A stretch of 64,000 nt of DNA from Streptomyces sp. BK208 (GCF_004364245.1 NZ_SOAV01000012.1:1-64000); one strand, 5' to 3'; positions 38,618 to 49,593 are shown, counted from the first letter of the stretch. The notes: generated by a model not told the origin, from the letters alone. Numbers and translations: made by a program.

Positions 38618-40321
38618 TCAGCTGGTGAGGCGGGTGAGGGCCTCCTCGACCGTTACCTCCTCGCGCTCCCCCGTGCGGCGGTCCTTCAGTTCGACGACGC
38701 CCTCGGCCGAGCGGCGGCCGGCCACCAGGATCTGCGGGACGCCGATGAGTTCGGCGTCGGTGAACTTGACGCCGGGAGAGACTCCCGCGCGGTCGTCCAC
38801 CAGGACGCGGACACCCGCCGCGGCCAGCTTGTCGGAGACGTCGAGGGCCAGCTCGGTCTGCAGGGCCTTGCCCGCGGCGACGACGTGGACGTCGGCGGGG
38901 GCGACCTCCCTGGACCAGACGAGGCCCTTGTCGTCGGCGTGCTGCTCGGCGAGGGCGGCCACCGCGCGGGAGACGCCGATGCCGTAGGAACCCATCGTCA
39001 CGCGGGCCGGCTTGCCGTTCTGGCCGAGGACGTCGAGCTTGAGGGCGTCGGCGTACTTGCGGCCCAGCTGGAAGATGTGGCCGATCTCGATGGCGCGGTC
39101 CAGCTTGAGGCCGGTGCCGCACTTCGGGCAGGGGTCGCCCTCCCGGACGACCACGACGTCGACGTAGGTGTCGACCTCGAAGTCGCGGCCCGCCACGACG
39201 TTCCTGGCGTGGGTGTCGGCCTTGTTGGCGCCAGTGATCCATGCGGTGCCGGGCGCGACGCGGGGGTCGGCGATGTACTTGACCTTGTCGCCCAGGCCCT
39301 GCGGGCCGACGTAGCCGCGGACCAGGTCGGGACGGCCCACGAAGTCCTCCGCGGTGACCAGTTCGACCGTGGCGGGCGCGAAGTGCGCCTCCACCTTGTC
39401 CAGGTCGACCTCGCGGTCGCCGGGGACGCCCACGGCGACGATCTCGCCGTCCACCTTCACCAGGAGGTTCTTGAGGGTCGCGGACGCCTCGACGCCGAGG
39501 GACGCGGCCAGGGTCTCGATGGTGGGGGTGTCGGGGGTCGGGATGTCCTCCGCCGCGGGGGCGTCCGTCGCGTCCACGGGCGTGAGGGCGAAGGTGATCG
39601 CCTCCGTGTTGGCGGCGTAGTCGCAGTTCGGGCAGTCCGCGAAGGTGTCCTCGCCGGCCTCGGCGGGGGCCAGGAACTCCTCCGACTTGGATCCGCCCAT
39701 CGCGCCGGCGGTCGCCGCGCAGATGCGGTAGTCGAGGCCGAGGCGCTCGAAGATGCGCTGGTAGGCGGCGCGGTGCAGGGCGTAGGACTCGGCGAGGCCC
39801 TCGTCGGCGACGTCGAAGGAGTAGGAGTCCTTCATGAGGAACTCGCGGCCGCGCAGGATGCCGGCCCGGGGGCGGGCCTCGTCGCGGTACTTGTTCTGGA
39901 TCTGGTACAGGATGACGGGCAGGTCCTTGTAGGAGGACGCCTGGTCCTTCACCAGGAGGGTGAAGATCTCCTCGTGGGTGGGGCCGAGGAGGTAGTCGCC
40001 GCCCTTGCGGTCCTGGAGGCGGAAGAGTTCGGGGCCGTACTCCTGCCAGCGGCCGGTGGCCTCGTAGGGCTCGCGCGGCAGCAGGGCGGGGAGCTGGACC
40101 TCCTGGGCGCCGATGGCGTCCATCTCCTCGCGGACGATGCGCTCGATGTTGCCGAGGACCTTCTTGCCGAGCGGCAGCCAGCTCCACAGGCCGGCGGCGG
40201 TGCGGCGCACGTAGCCGGCGCGGACCAGCAGCTTGTGGCTGAGGACCTCGGCGTCCGCCGGGTCGTCGCGCAGCGTCTTCGCCATCAACTTCGACATGCG
40301 CTGGACCGGTGCCTTGGCCAT
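38618..40321 (-). CDS. proS: Prolyl-tRNA synthetase
   Basis: Charges tRNA-Pro. 567 aa, the length of bacterial-type ProRS, with the class II core (QRMSKLMAKTLRDDPADAEVLSHKLLVRAGYVR at the start, GPTHEEIFTLL, YRDEARPRAGILRGREFLMKDSYSFD). An editing INS domain occupies about 220-390. The C-terminal anticodon-binding domain ends RREEVTVEEALTRLTS. Convergent with the small cluster to the left across the 40-bp repeat region; the GNAT gene at 40395 lies upstream. Confidence 0.97.
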   Translation of the reverse strand: MAKAPVQRMSKLMAKTLRDDPADAEVLSHKLLVRAGYVRRTAAGLWSWLPLGKKVLGNIERIVREEMDAIGAQEVQLPALLPREPYEATGRWQEYGPELFRLQDRKGGDYLLGPTHEEIFTLLVKDQASSYKDLPVILYQIQNKYRDEARPRAGILRGREFLMKDSYSFDVADEGLAESYALHRAAYQRIFERLGLDYRICAATAGAMGGSKSEEFLAPAEAGEDTFADCPNCDYAANTEAITFALTPVDATDAPAAEDIPTPDTPTIETLAASLGVEASATLKNLLVKVDGEIVAVGVPGDREVDLDKVEAHFAPATVELVTAEDFVGRPDLVRGYVGPQGLGDKVKYIADPRVAPGTAWITGANKADTHARNVVAGRDFEVDTYVDVVVVREGDPCPKCGTGLKLDRAIEIGHIFQLGRKYADALKLDVLGQNGKPARVTMGSYGIGVSRAVAALAEQHADDKGLVWSREVAPADVHVVAAGKALQTELALDVSDKLAAAGVRVLVDDRAGVSPGVKFTDAELIGVPQILVAGRRSAEGVVELKDRRTGEREEVTVEEALTRLTS

Positions 40322-40394
40322 GGTTCTCGTGTCTCCTGCTGCGTAAGGGTGGTGCTAGGAGGTTAGCCGGGCGGTCCGGTGCGGTGGAAATCGG

Positions 40395-40937
40395 TTATCG
40401 ACCGGCCGGCCGCCTGCGCAGCGGGAGCGTGGCGCCCATCACCGCGTACGGCTTGGGGGCGCTCGGGAAGTGGACCTGGCGGGCGAGGTCCTGGTAGCCG
40501 AGGGAGCGGTAGAGGCCGCGGGCGGGGCTCTCGGTGTCGATGGCGGAGAGGATCGAACGGGGCTCGGCGGCGCCGTCGGTGATCCTGGTGATGAGGGCGC
40601 GGCCCGCGCCGCGGTTCTGGTGGGCCGGGTGGACGTGGAGTTCCGTGATGACGAAGGAGTCGTCGAGCCAGTCGTCGGTCCCCTGGGCGCGCAGGCAGGG
40701 CTCGACGACCGTGGACCACCACTGGGCGCGGTCGTTGGGCATGCCGTAGACGAAGCCGACGAGACGGTCCCCGTCGGTGGCGCCGAGGGCTCTGGCACCC
40801 GGCTGGGTCATGTGGCGCAGGACGATCTGCCGGCGGACGGCCACCTCGTCGGGGCCGAGGCCGAACGCGGCGGCTTGGACGGACAGCGCCTCGTCGACGT
40901 GCGCGGACAGGTCCAGTGGGCCGATCACGAGGTCCAT
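40395..40937 (-). CDS. GNAT family N-acetyltransferase
   Basis: 180 aa with a GNAT fold. The acetyl-CoA loop is in LHVHPAHQNRGAGRALITRI (Q/RxxGxG/A at QNRGAG), and the later segment ESPARGLYRSLGYQDL is the usual motif B. The substrate is not evident. Leftward, between the DUF4081-GNAT gene and proS. Confidence 0.85.
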   Translation of the reverse strand: MDLVIGPLDLSAHVDEALSVQAAAFGLGPDEVAVRRQIVLRHMTQPGARALGATDGDRLVGFVYGMPNDRAQWWSTVVEPCLRAQGTDDWLDDSFVITELHVHPAHQNRGAGRALITRITDGAAEPRSILSAIDTESPARGLYRSLGYQDLARQVHFPSAPKPYAVMGATLPLRRRPAGR

Positions 40938-41007
40938 GGCGGGGAGCCTACAGGGGGGACCAGGCAGGTGGACGGGTGCGGTTCGTGCGCCGGGAACGCC
41001 GGGGGTT

Positions 41008-41856
41008 TCAGAACAGCACGCTCATGAAGGCGTCGACTTCACGGAACCCGACGCGCCGGTACGTGCGCCTCGCCGCGGTGTTGAAGTCGTTGACGTAGAG
41101 GCTCGCCACCGGGGCCACGTCGGCGAGGGCGTAGCGCAGGACCGCCGCCATGCCGGGCGCCGCCAGGCCCTTGCCGCGGTACTCGGGGGCCACCCACACG
41201 CCCTGGATCTGGCAGGCGCGGTCGGTGGCGGCGCCGATCTCGGCCTTGAAGACGACCTTGCCGTCGGCGTCGAAGCGGGCGAAGGAGCGGCCGGAGCCGA
41301 CGAGTTCGGCGACCCGGGCCTGGTAGAGCAGACCGCCGTCGCCGGCCATCGGGGAGATGCCGACCTCCTCGGTGAACATCGCCACGCAGGCGGGCATGAT
41401 CCGTTCCATCTCGTCCTTGCGGACGCGGCGGACGTAGGGGTCCGGGGCGACGTCGTCGGGGAGGTGGTCGGTGACCATGAGGGGCTGGTGGGCGCGGACC
41501 TCGCGGGCGGGTCCCCAGCCCGGTTCGAGCAGCCGCCACAGCTGGGCGGTCGGTTCGGCGGGGCCGACGATCGAGGAGCAGCGGCGGCCGGCCCGGCGGG
41601 CGCGGTCGGCGAAGGCACGGACGGCACGCTCGGTGGCGCAGATGGGGACGAGGTTGGCGCCCGCGTAGCACAGGGACGTGAGCATGCCGTGCTCGTACCA
41701 GCCCCACATCTCGCCGCCGAGGCGCCACGGGTCGAGTCCGGCGATCTGCACGCGGGCGGTCACGAAGGCGTTCGCGACCGGCTCGCGGTCGAGGACGGCG
41801 AGCGCGGCTTCCAGGTCGCTCGGTTCGAGCACGCGGGAGGTGGTCTGCGTCAACAC
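41008..41856 (-). CDS. GNAT N-acetyltransferase with N-terminal DUF4081 domain
   Basis: 282 aa from the GTG at 41856. A TTG one codon later is equally possible, since AGGGTGAGG lies about 9-12 nt upstream. The reading from 41895 adds 13 unlikely residues. The N-terminal half (RVLEPSDLEAALAVLDREPVANAFV) resembles DUF4081. The C-terminal half is a GNAT domain with GVWVAPEYRGKGLAAPGMAAVL and NDFNTAARRTYRRVGF. It lies just upstream of proS and the other GNAT gene and just downstream of ispG. Substrate unknown. Confidence 0.86.
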   Translation of the reverse strand: MLTQTTSRVLEPSDLEAALAVLDREPVANAFVTARVQIAGLDPWRLGGEMWGWYEHGMLTSLCYAGANLVPICATERAVRAFADRARRAGRRCSSIVGPAEPTAQLWRLLEPGWGPAREVRAHQPLMVTDHLPDDVAPDPYVRRVRKDEMERIMPACVAMFTEEVGISPMAGDGGLLYQARVAELVGSGRSFARFDADGKVVFKAEIGAATDRACQIQGVWVAPEYRGKGLAAPGMAAVLRYALADVAPVASLYVNDFNTAARRTYRRVGFREVDAFMSVLF

Positions 41857-41955
41857 GTGCGGGGGCCTCACCCTGAGATCTGCTGGTCTCCGCACTGTAC
41901 CTGTCGTGCATATGCCGCGCCGCCCCCCGGGGGTGACGCGGCATCGGCGGGCGGT

Positions 41956-43113
<1,158 letters not shown>

Positions 43114-43260
43114 CTGCTGTGCAACCCCAAGTCGTGGATCAAGGTCCGGTCCCGTCAGCGGCGGGCTCAGGCAATCGAGATTACGGCACCGACGTGAACG
43201 CCGGGCACGCGGCGTACGGCAGATGCACCCTTTGGCGCCCATCTGCCGGGCGGGACGAGT

Positions 43261-43301
43261 GAAGCCCGGTCCGGAGGGACAGGCTCTCCGGATCGGGCTT
43301 C
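43261..43301 (-). terminator. Terminator after the site-2 protease
   Basis: 16-bp stem with one mismatch (GAAGCCCGGTCCGGAG at 43261-43276 with 43286-43301) and a 9-nt loop, 63 bp after the protease stop and upstream of ispG. It separates dxr-rip from ispG. Confidence 0.82.
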
Positions 43302-43364
43302 TCATCGGATCGGTCGGACGGTCCGCAGATCGGGTGGTCGGGCCGGTGCCGCGGGCGTCCGGCG

Positions 43365-44669
43365 TCAGGTGATGCGCACCGGGTTGACGACGTCCGCGAC
43401 CAGTACGAGCAGCGTGAAGCAGACGAAGACGCCCGCCACCACGTAGGCCACCGGCATCAGCTTCGCCACGTCGAAGGGGCCCGGGTCGGGCCTGCGCAGC
43501 ACCCTGGCCGCGCCGCGGCGCAGCGACTCCCACAGCGCGCCCGCGATGTGACCGCCGTCGAGCGGCAGCAGCGGGAGCATGTTGAAGAGGAACAGGGAGA
43601 GGTTGAAGCCGGCCACCAGCATGACGAACATGGCGAGCTGCTGGGTGGGCGGGATGTCCAGGGTGGCGATCTCGCCGCCGACGCGGGCGGCGCCGACGAC
43701 GCCCATCGGGGAGTCGGCCTCGCGGGGTCCGTCGCCGAAGGCCGCGTCCCACAGGGCGGGGATCTTGGCGGGCAGGGCGGCGAGGCTGTCGACGGCGTCG
43801 CCGATCCGGTCGCCCATCCAGGTCACGGACTGGCCGAAGTCCTGCTTCACGACGCCGGTGGCGGAGCTGAAGCCGAGGAAGCCGGCCGTGACGTACTCGC
43901 CCTGGACGATCTGCCCGTTGGAGTCCTTCTTGGCGACCTTGTTGGTGGCGATGGTCGCGTGGAGGGTGATCTCCTCACCCTTGCGCTCGACGACGACCGG
44001 CACGTCGTCGCCGGGGTTGGCACGGATCAGGTCGGAGAGCCTGTCCCAGTCGTCCGTCCGCACGCCGTCGAAGGCGACGATCTTGTCGCCCGCCCTGAGG
44101 CCCGCCGCGGCGGCCGGGGAGGCCGGGTCGGACTTGGTGCAGTCGTCGCGGTTCTCGCTCTGTGAGATGACGCACTGCGAGACGGAGCTGACGGTGGTGG
44201 TCTGCTGCGAGATGCCGAAGCCCATCAGCACGGTGAGGAAGAGCACCACCGCGAGAACGAGGTTCATGAACGGGCCGGCGAACATGACGATGACGCGCTT
44301 CCACGGCTTGCGCGTGTAGAAGAGGCGCTTCTCGTCACCGGGCTGCAGTTCCTCGAAGGCGGCCGAGCGGGCGTCCTCTATCATCCCGCGCCAGGGCGAG
44401 GTGGAGCGTGCCTCCATGCGGCCGTCGGGCCCGGGCGGGAACATGCCGATCATGCGGATGTAGCCGCCGAACGGGATGGCCTTGACCCCGTACTCGGTGT
44501 CGCCCTTCTTCTTCGAGAAGATCGTCGGTCCGAAGCCCACCATGTACTGCGGCACGCGGATGCCGAACATCTTGGCCGTGGAGAGGTGACCCAGCTCGTG
44601 CCAGGCGATGGAGAACAGCAGTCCGACGGCGAAGAGGACTATGCCGAGGATGAACATCAGGGTCGTCAT
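43365..44669 (-). CDS. Site-2 (M50, RseP-type) intramembrane metalloprotease
   Basis: 434 aa. The zinc motif HELGH is at 24-28 in the first membrane helix, and the second site LDG (near 370-372, LLPLDGGHIAGAL) is in a C-terminal helix. A PDZ domain lies between (about 190-290, AGLRAGDKIVAFDGV). Such proteases cut anti-sigma factors or other membrane substrates after a first cleavage. The ATG at 44669 overlaps the dxr stop by 4 nt (ATGA), so I prefer it over a reading from 44858. The substrate is not shown. Confidence 0.93.
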   Translation of the reverse strand: MTTLMFILGIVLFAVGLLFSIAWHELGHLSTAKMFGIRVPQYMVGFGPTIFSKKKGDTEYGVKAIPFGGYIRMIGMFPPGPDGRMEARSTSPWRGMIEDARSAAFEELQPGDEKRLFYTRKPWKRVIVMFAGPFMNLVLAVVLFLTVLMGFGISQQTTTVSSVSQCVISQSENRDDCTKSDPASPAAAAGLRAGDKIVAFDGVRTDDWDRLSDLIRANPGDDVPVVVERKGEEITLHATIATNKVAKKDSNGQIVQGEYVTAGFLGFSSATGVVKQDFGQSVTWMGDRIGDAVDSLAALPAKIPALWDAAFGDGPREADSPMGVVGAARVGGEIATLDIPPTQQLAMFVMLVAGFNLSLFLFNMLPLLPLDGGHIAGALWESLRRGAARVLRRPDPGPFDVAKLMPVAYVVAGVFVCFTLLVLVADVVNPVRIT

Positions 44670-45922
44670 GCACGGGCCTCCGCCGTCTGTGCCGCCAGTT
44701 GCCGGGCCCGGGCGCGTGCCCAGGTCTCCGCTTCGAGGACGTCCGCGACGGTGAGCGAGGTTCCCGTACGGGGGGTGCCGTGCTCCTCGACCACCCGCGT
44801 GACGGTCTCCATGATCCCGAGAAACGGCAGGGCGCCGCGCCGGAACGCCTCGACGCACTCCTCATTGGCGGCATTGAACACCGCCGGGGCCGTGCCCGCG
44901 AGCTGTCCGACGTGCCTGGCCAGGCCGACGGAGGGGAAGGCCTCGTTGTCCAGCGGGAAGAACTCCCAGGTGGAGGCCTTGCTCCAGTCGAAGGCGGGGG
45001 CGGCGTCGGGGACGCGTTCGGGCCAGCCGAGGCCCACGGCGATGGGCCCGCCCATGTCGGGGGGCGTGGCGTGGGCCAGCGTCGATCCGTCCGTGTACTC
45101 GACCATCGAGTGGACATACGACTGCGGGTGCACGACCACCTCAATGCGGTCGAAGGGAATGTCGTAGAGCAGGTGGGCCTCGATCACCTCCAGGCCCTTG
45201 TTGACGAGGGTCGCGGAGTTGATCGTGATCACCGGGCCCATGGCCCAGGTGGGGTGGGCGAGGGCGTCCTCGACCGTGACGGTGGCCAGCTCGGCCTTCG
45301 TACGGCCCCGGAACGGACCGCCGGACGCCGTCACGACCAGCTTGCGCACGTCGGCGCGGGTGCCGGCGGCCAGCGCCTGGAAGAGGGCGGCGTGCTCGGA
45401 GTCGACCGGGATGATCTGACCCGGCTTGGCCAGCGCCTTGACCAGCGGACCGCCGACGATGAGCGACTCCTTGTTGGCCAGCGCGAGGGTGCGGCCCGCC
45501 TCCAGCGCGGCAAGGGTCGGCGCGAGTCCGATGGAGCCGGTGATGCCGTTGAGCACGGTGTGGCATGCGGAGGCGGCGACCTGGGTGGCCGCCTCCGGTC
45601 CGGCGAGGATCTCGGGGAGCGGCTCCCCGGCGCCGTACTGGGCGCCGAGCGCCTCCCGGAGCGCCGGCACGACGTCCTCGCGGGCGACGGCGACGGTCCG
45701 TGCCTTCAGCCGGTACGCCTGCTCGGCGAGGAGGGCGACCCGGCCGCCGTTGGCGGACAGGGCGGTGACCCGGAAGCGGTCCGGGTTGCGCAGCACGAGG
45801 TCGATGGCCTGGGTTCCGATCGACCCGGTGGACCCGAGGATCACCACGTCCTTCGGGCCGTCGCCCGCCACCGGGTCGTAGACGAGGTGGGGGTCGGCGA
45901 GTGGGGCTGGACTGTCGCTCAT
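44666..45922 (-). CDS. dxr: 1-deoxy-D-xylulose-5-phosphate reductoisomerase
   Basis: NADPH-dependent conversion of DXP to MEP, the second step of the MEP pathway. 418 aa. The nucleotide-binding loop GSTGSIGTQ is near 31-39. Active-site segments are LANKESLIVGG, PVDSEHAALFQ, TASGGPF and YDIPFDRIEVVVHPQSYVHSMVEY. The ATG at 45922 follows a G-rich stretch. It is coupled by ATGA to the site-2 protease. Confidence 0.97.
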   Translation of the reverse strand: MSDSPAPLADPHLVYDPVAGDGPKDVVILGSTGSIGTQAIDLVLRNPDRFRVTALSANGGRVALLAEQAYRLKARTVAVAREDVVPALREALGAQYGAGEPLPEILAGPEAATQVAASACHTVLNGITGSIGLAPTLAALEAGRTLALANKESLIVGGPLVKALAKPGQIIPVDSEHAALFQALAAGTRADVRKLVVTASGGPFRGRTKAELATVTVEDALAHPTWAMGPVITINSATLVNKGLEVIEAHLLYDIPFDRIEVVVHPQSYVHSMVEYTDGSTLAHATPPDMGGPIAVGLGWPERVPDAAPAFDWSKASTWEFFPLDNEAFPSVGLARHVGQLAGTAPAVFNAANEECVEAFRRGALPFLGIMETVTRVVEEHGTPRTGTSLTVADVLEAETWARARARQLAAQTAEARA

Positions 45923-46209
45923 CCCCCCATTGTGTCCGCAACGGCCCTCCGGGAGGACAGCGCGTCCCTCGCTCGGGTGTCGCGCCCGCGCGCGAGGGCG
46001 GCCGACGCGCGCCCCGCCGCGGGCCCGTGGGGTGCCCCCGGCGTCCGTGCGGGGCCGGGGGCTCGGCCCCGGGCCGCGGCTTCCGCGGCCCGGGCGCCGG
46101 GGCGGCGCCCGCCCCTTTCGGCGGGACGCCCGGGTTCGTCCTCCGACGGCTCACCTCTGTGACGGGACCGCGGCCCGGCACCGCCTTCCCGGCGGGCCGG
46201 GCCCACGGC

Positions 46210-48183
46210 TCAGCCGATGGCGCGGCGGACGTTCTCCCGCTCGGAGGGGCCCGGTGCCGCGTCCGCGATCCACGGACCGTTGCCCGACGGGTCCACGACG
46301 CCCTCCTCCAGCCATGCGTACGCGCCGCCCAGCACGCCCTTGACCACCTTGCGGTCCAGGTCGTCCGTGTTGCTCCACAGGCGGCCGAAGAGCTCGTCGA
46401 CGCGGATGCGGGACTGGCGGCAGAAGGCGTCGGCGAGCTGGTAGGCCTCACGGCCGTGTTCGCCCTTGGCCCGCAGGTGCTCGGCGCGGACACAGGCGGC
46501 GCTCATCGCGAACAGCTCCGCGCCGATGTCGACGATCCGGCCCAGGAAGCCCTGCTTGGTCTCCATCCGGCCCTGCCAGCGGGACATGGCGTAGAAGGTG
46601 GAGCGGGCGAGCTTGCGGGCGGTGCGTTCCACGTAGCGCAGGTGCCCGGACAGGTCGGGGTGCCCGGACGGGTGGAAGTCGGCGTACGAGCGCGGGAGTT
46701 GGCCGGGCCCGGCGACGAGCTTCGGCAGCCACTTCGCGTAGAAGACGCCGGCCTGTGCGCCCGCCCGCGCCTTGTCGGACAGGGTCTTGTCCGGGTCGAT
46801 CAGGTCACCGGCGACGGAGAGGTGGGCGTCGACGGCCTCGCGGGCGATCAGCAGGTGCATGATCTCGGTGGAGCCCTCGAAGATGCGGTTGATGCGCAGG
46901 TCCCGAAGGAGCTGCTCGGCGGGGACCGCGCGCTCGCCGCGGGCTTCGAGGGAGGCCGCGGTCTCGAAGCCCCGGCCGCCGCGGATCTGGACCAGTTCGT
47001 CGGCGATCAGGCAGGCCATCTCGGAGCCGTAGAGCTTGGCGAGGGCGGCTTCGATGCGGATGTCGTTGCGGTCCTCGTCGGCCATCTGGGAGGAGAGGTC
47101 CACGACCGCTTCGAGGGCGAAGGTCGTCGCCGCGATGAAGGAGATCTTGGAGCCGACCGCCTCGTGCAGCGCGACGGGCTTGCCCCACTGCTCGCGCACC
47201 GCCGACCACTCGCGGGCGATCTTCAGGCACCACTTGCCGGCCCCCACGCACATCGCCGGGAGCGACAGGCGGCCGGTGTTCAGCGTGGTCAGGGCGATCT
47301 TCAGGCCGGCGCCCTCGGGGCCGATGCGGTTCGCGGCCGGGACCCGGACGCGGTGGAAGCGGGTGACGCCGTTCTCCAGGCCGCGCAGGCCCATGAAGGC
47401 GTTGCGGTTCTCGACGGTGATGCCCTCGGAGGCGGCCTCGACCACGAACGCGGTGATGCCCCCCTTGCCGCCCTCGCCGCTCTCGCCGTCCTGCGGCTTC
47501 GGGACGCGGGCCATGACCACGAGGAGGTCGGCGACCACCCCGTTGGTGGTCCACAGTTTCACTCCGTCGAGCACGTAGTCGTCGCCGTCCCGGACCGCCG
47601 TGGTGGCCAGCCGTGCCGGGTCGGAGCCGACGTCCGGCTCGGTCAGCAGGAAGGCGGAGATGTCGGTGCGGGCGCAGCGCGGCAGGAACGTGTCCTTCTG
47701 CTCCTGGGTGCCGAACATCTTCAGCGGCTGCGGCACGCCGATCGACTGGTGGGCGGAGAGCAGCGCGCCGATCGCGGGGTTCGCCGATCCGACCAGGGCG
47801 AGGGCCTTGTTGTAGTAGACCTGGGTCAGGCCGAGGCCGCCGTACTTGGTGTCGATCTTCATGCCGAAGGCGCCCAGCTCCTTCAGCCCGGTGATCACGT
47901 CGTCGGGGATCCGCGCGTCCCGTTCGATCACCGCTCCGTCGATCTTCGTCTCGCAGAAGTCGCGCAGCTTGGCGAGGAACTCCTCGCCCCGCTGGACGTC
48001 CTCGTCGGGAGGGAGCGGGTGCGGGTGGAGGAGGTCGAGGCGGAAGCGGCCGAGGAAGAGCTCCTTGGCGAAGCTGGGCTTGCGCCAGTCCTGCTCGCGA
48101 GCCGCCTCCGCGACCTGGCGGGCCTCACGTTCGGTGACGGTGGGTCGAGTGGATCGGGAGGAGGGGGTGGATGGTGCGGACAT
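46210..48183 (-). CDS. Acyl-CoA dehydrogenase (long-chain/VLCAD-like)
   Basis: Flavoprotein that would oxidise acyl-CoA esters. 657 aa from the ATG at 48183 (AGGTGA 6 nt upstream). A GTG three codons earlier is less likely. The core has LLSAHQSIGVPQPLKMFGTQEQK, TEPDVGSDPARLATTA and WTTNG. The flavin/catalytic region RGGRGFETAASL is followed by INRIFEGSTEI. A C-terminal extension of about 200 residues is typical of VLCAD/ACAD9-like members. Divergent from the LacI regulator gene. Two copies of the locus operator lie in the shared spacer, so control by it is possible. Confidence 0.9.
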   Translation of the reverse strand: MSAPSTPSSRSTRPTVTEREARQVAEAAREQDWRKPSFAKELFLGRFRLDLLHPHPLPPDEDVQRGEEFLAKLRDFCETKIDGAVIERDARIPDDVITGLKELGAFGMKIDTKYGGLGLTQVYYNKALALVGSANPAIGALLSAHQSIGVPQPLKMFGTQEQKDTFLPRCARTDISAFLLTEPDVGSDPARLATTAVRDGDDYVLDGVKLWTTNGVVADLLVVMARVPKPQDGESGEGGKGGITAFVVEAASEGITVENRNAFMGLRGLENGVTRFHRVRVPAANRIGPEGAGLKIALTTLNTGRLSLPAMCVGAGKWCLKIAREWSAVREQWGKPVALHEAVGSKISFIAATTFALEAVVDLSSQMADEDRNDIRIEAALAKLYGSEMACLIADELVQIRGGRGFETAASLEARGERAVPAEQLLRDLRINRIFEGSTEIMHLLIAREAVDAHLSVAGDLIDPDKTLSDKARAGAQAGVFYAKWLPKLVAGPGQLPRSYADFHPSGHPDLSGHLRYVERTARKLARSTFYAMSRWQGRMETKQGFLGRIVDIGAELFAMSAACVRAEHLRAKGEHGREAYQLADAFCRQSRIRVDELFGRLWSNTDDLDRKVVKGVLGGAYAWLEEGVVDPSGNGPWIADAAPGPSERENVRRAIG

Positions 48184-48353
48184 GAGGCTCACCTCGCCAC
48201 GAATCGTCCTGCACGAACATGCGGACGTACGTTACTGGTTGGTGCTACTCGATCGTATGTACCCGATTCCGGGCACCCCAGCCACCCCTCGCGCGGCCGT
48301 TCGGCCGATACTGCGGGAGAGAGCCGGCGCGCAGAAAGCGGAGGAAAGAGCAG

Positions 48354-48367
48354 TCGAAGCGCTTCGA
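48354..48367. promoter_or_regulatory. LacI-type operator copy 1
   Basis: Perfect 14-bp palindrome TCGAAGCGCTTCGA with the central CG step typical of LacI-family operators, 107-120 bp before the regulator start and about 171 bp before the divergent acyl-CoA dehydrogenase start. Confidence 0.8.
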
Positions 48368-48442
48368 CGGGCTATGGACACCCTTCCGCACTGAGGCTAC
48401 TGTCGAACCACCCTCGCCCGCCCCTGTCCGTACCGCGCGCTG

Positions 48443-48455
48443 TCGAAGCGCTTCA
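48443..48455. promoter_or_regulatory. LacI-type operator copy 2, slightly degenerate
   Basis: TCGAAGCGCTTCA, matching the 14-bp palindrome except for its end, 19-31 bp before the regulator ATG. The position suits autorepression. Confidence 0.72.
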
Positions 48456-48473
48456 CACTGCTTGGAGAGCTGG

Positions 48474-49487
48474 ATGGTCACTCTCGCCGAGGTCGCCCAG
48501 CACGCCGGAGTCTCGGCCAGCACGGTGAGCTATGTCCTCAGCGGCAAGCGGTCCATCTCCACCACCACCCGGCAGCGGGTCGAGGAGAGCATCAGGAAGC
48601 TCGGCTACCACCCGAACGCCGGCGCCCGGGCCCTGGCCAGCAGCAGGTCGAACATCATCGCCCTCATGATCCCGCTGCGTACCGACATGTACGTGCCGGT
48701 GATGATGGAGATCGCCATCGCGGTCGCGGCCGGTGCGCGGACCCACGGGTACGACATCCTGCTGCTCACCGACGAGGAGGGCCCCGACGCGGTGCGCCGC
48801 GTCACCGGCAGCGGTCTGGCCGACGCGATGATCCTCATGGACGTCGAACTCGACGACGAGCGGCTCCCGCTGCTGCGCGGCACCCACCAGCCGTCCGTCC
48901 TCATCGGGCTCCCCGCCGACACCGAGGGCCTGACCTGCGTCGACTTGGACTTCCGGGCGACCGGCGCGCTGTGTGTGGAGCACCTGGCGCAGCTGGGGCA
49001 CCGCGACGTCGCCGTCATCGGCGAGGCCGCCGCCGTCTACGAACGGCACACCGGCTTCGCCGAGCGGACCCTCGACGGCCTGCGCTCCCGCGCCCGGGAG
49101 CTGGGACTGCGGCTGCTGCACCGGCCCTGCGACGGCGGGTACGACGCGATGGCGGCAACGCTGGCCCGCGTCTTCGACGAACGCCCGGACACCACGGGGT
49201 TCGTGGTCCAGAACGAGTCGGCGGTCGAGCCGCTGCTCGCCCTGCTGCGCCAGCAGGGCCGGGCCGTGCCGGAGGACGTGTCGGTGGTCGCGGTCTGCCC
49301 CGAGCAGGTCGCCGTCCAGGCCTCGGTGCGGCTCACCTCGGTCGCGGTGCCCGCGCAGGAGATGGGACGGCGGGCCGTGGAGCAACTGGTCGCCAAGCTC
49401 GACGGCCGCGGGAGCGACGAGGTCGTGCTGCTCGCGCCGGAGCTGACCGTCCGGGCCAGCACGGGGCCGGCGCCCGCCCGGCCGTAG
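48474..49487 (+). CDS. LacI family transcriptional regulator of the glycoside locus
   Basis: 337 aa. The N-terminal LacI helix-turn-helix and hinge (TLAEVAQHAGVSASTVSYVLSGKRSIS, then YHPNAGARALAS) occupy 1-57. A periplasmic-binding-protein-like effector domain follows. The ATG at 48474 has GGAG about 7 nt upstream. Two copies of the palindrome TCGAAGCGCTTCGA lie just upstream, and further copies lie before the transporter operon and the GH3 gene. I infer autorepression and repression of the locus, relieved by an oligosaccharide or sugar. GH31 follows on the same strand. Confidence 0.92.
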   Translation: MVTLAEVAQHAGVSASTVSYVLSGKRSISTTTRQRVEESIRKLGYHPNAGARALASSRSNIIALMIPLRTDMYVPVMMEIAIAVAAGARTHGYDILLLTDEEGPDAVRRVTGSGLADAMILMDVELDDERLPLLRGTHQPSVLIGLPADTEGLTCVDLDFRATGALCVEHLAQLGHRDVAVIGEAAAVYERHTGFAERTLDGLRSRARELGLRLLHRPCDGGYDAMAATLARVFDERPDTTGFVVQNESAVEPLLALLRQQGRAVPEDVSVVAVCPEQVAVQASVRLTSVAVPAQEMGRRAVEQLVAKLDGRGSDEVVLLAPELTVRASTGPAPARP

Positions 49488-49593
49488 CGCCCTGCCGAAC
49501 CGCCCGGCCGTAGGGCCCAGCAAACCGCCCTGCGAAACGCCCAGCCGCAGCGCCCGTCCGCCGCTCGCCCGCACCCCGCCGACCTCGTCGCCC

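Noticed and set aside
38061..38987. Rightward frame running into proS
   Set aside because: No start signal, low-complexity product and antisense overlap with proS.
45923..46209. Possible small gene between dxr and the acyl-CoA dehydrogenase
   Set aside because: Frames are Arg/Pro/Gly-rich without a ribosome-binding site or homology; treated as spacer.
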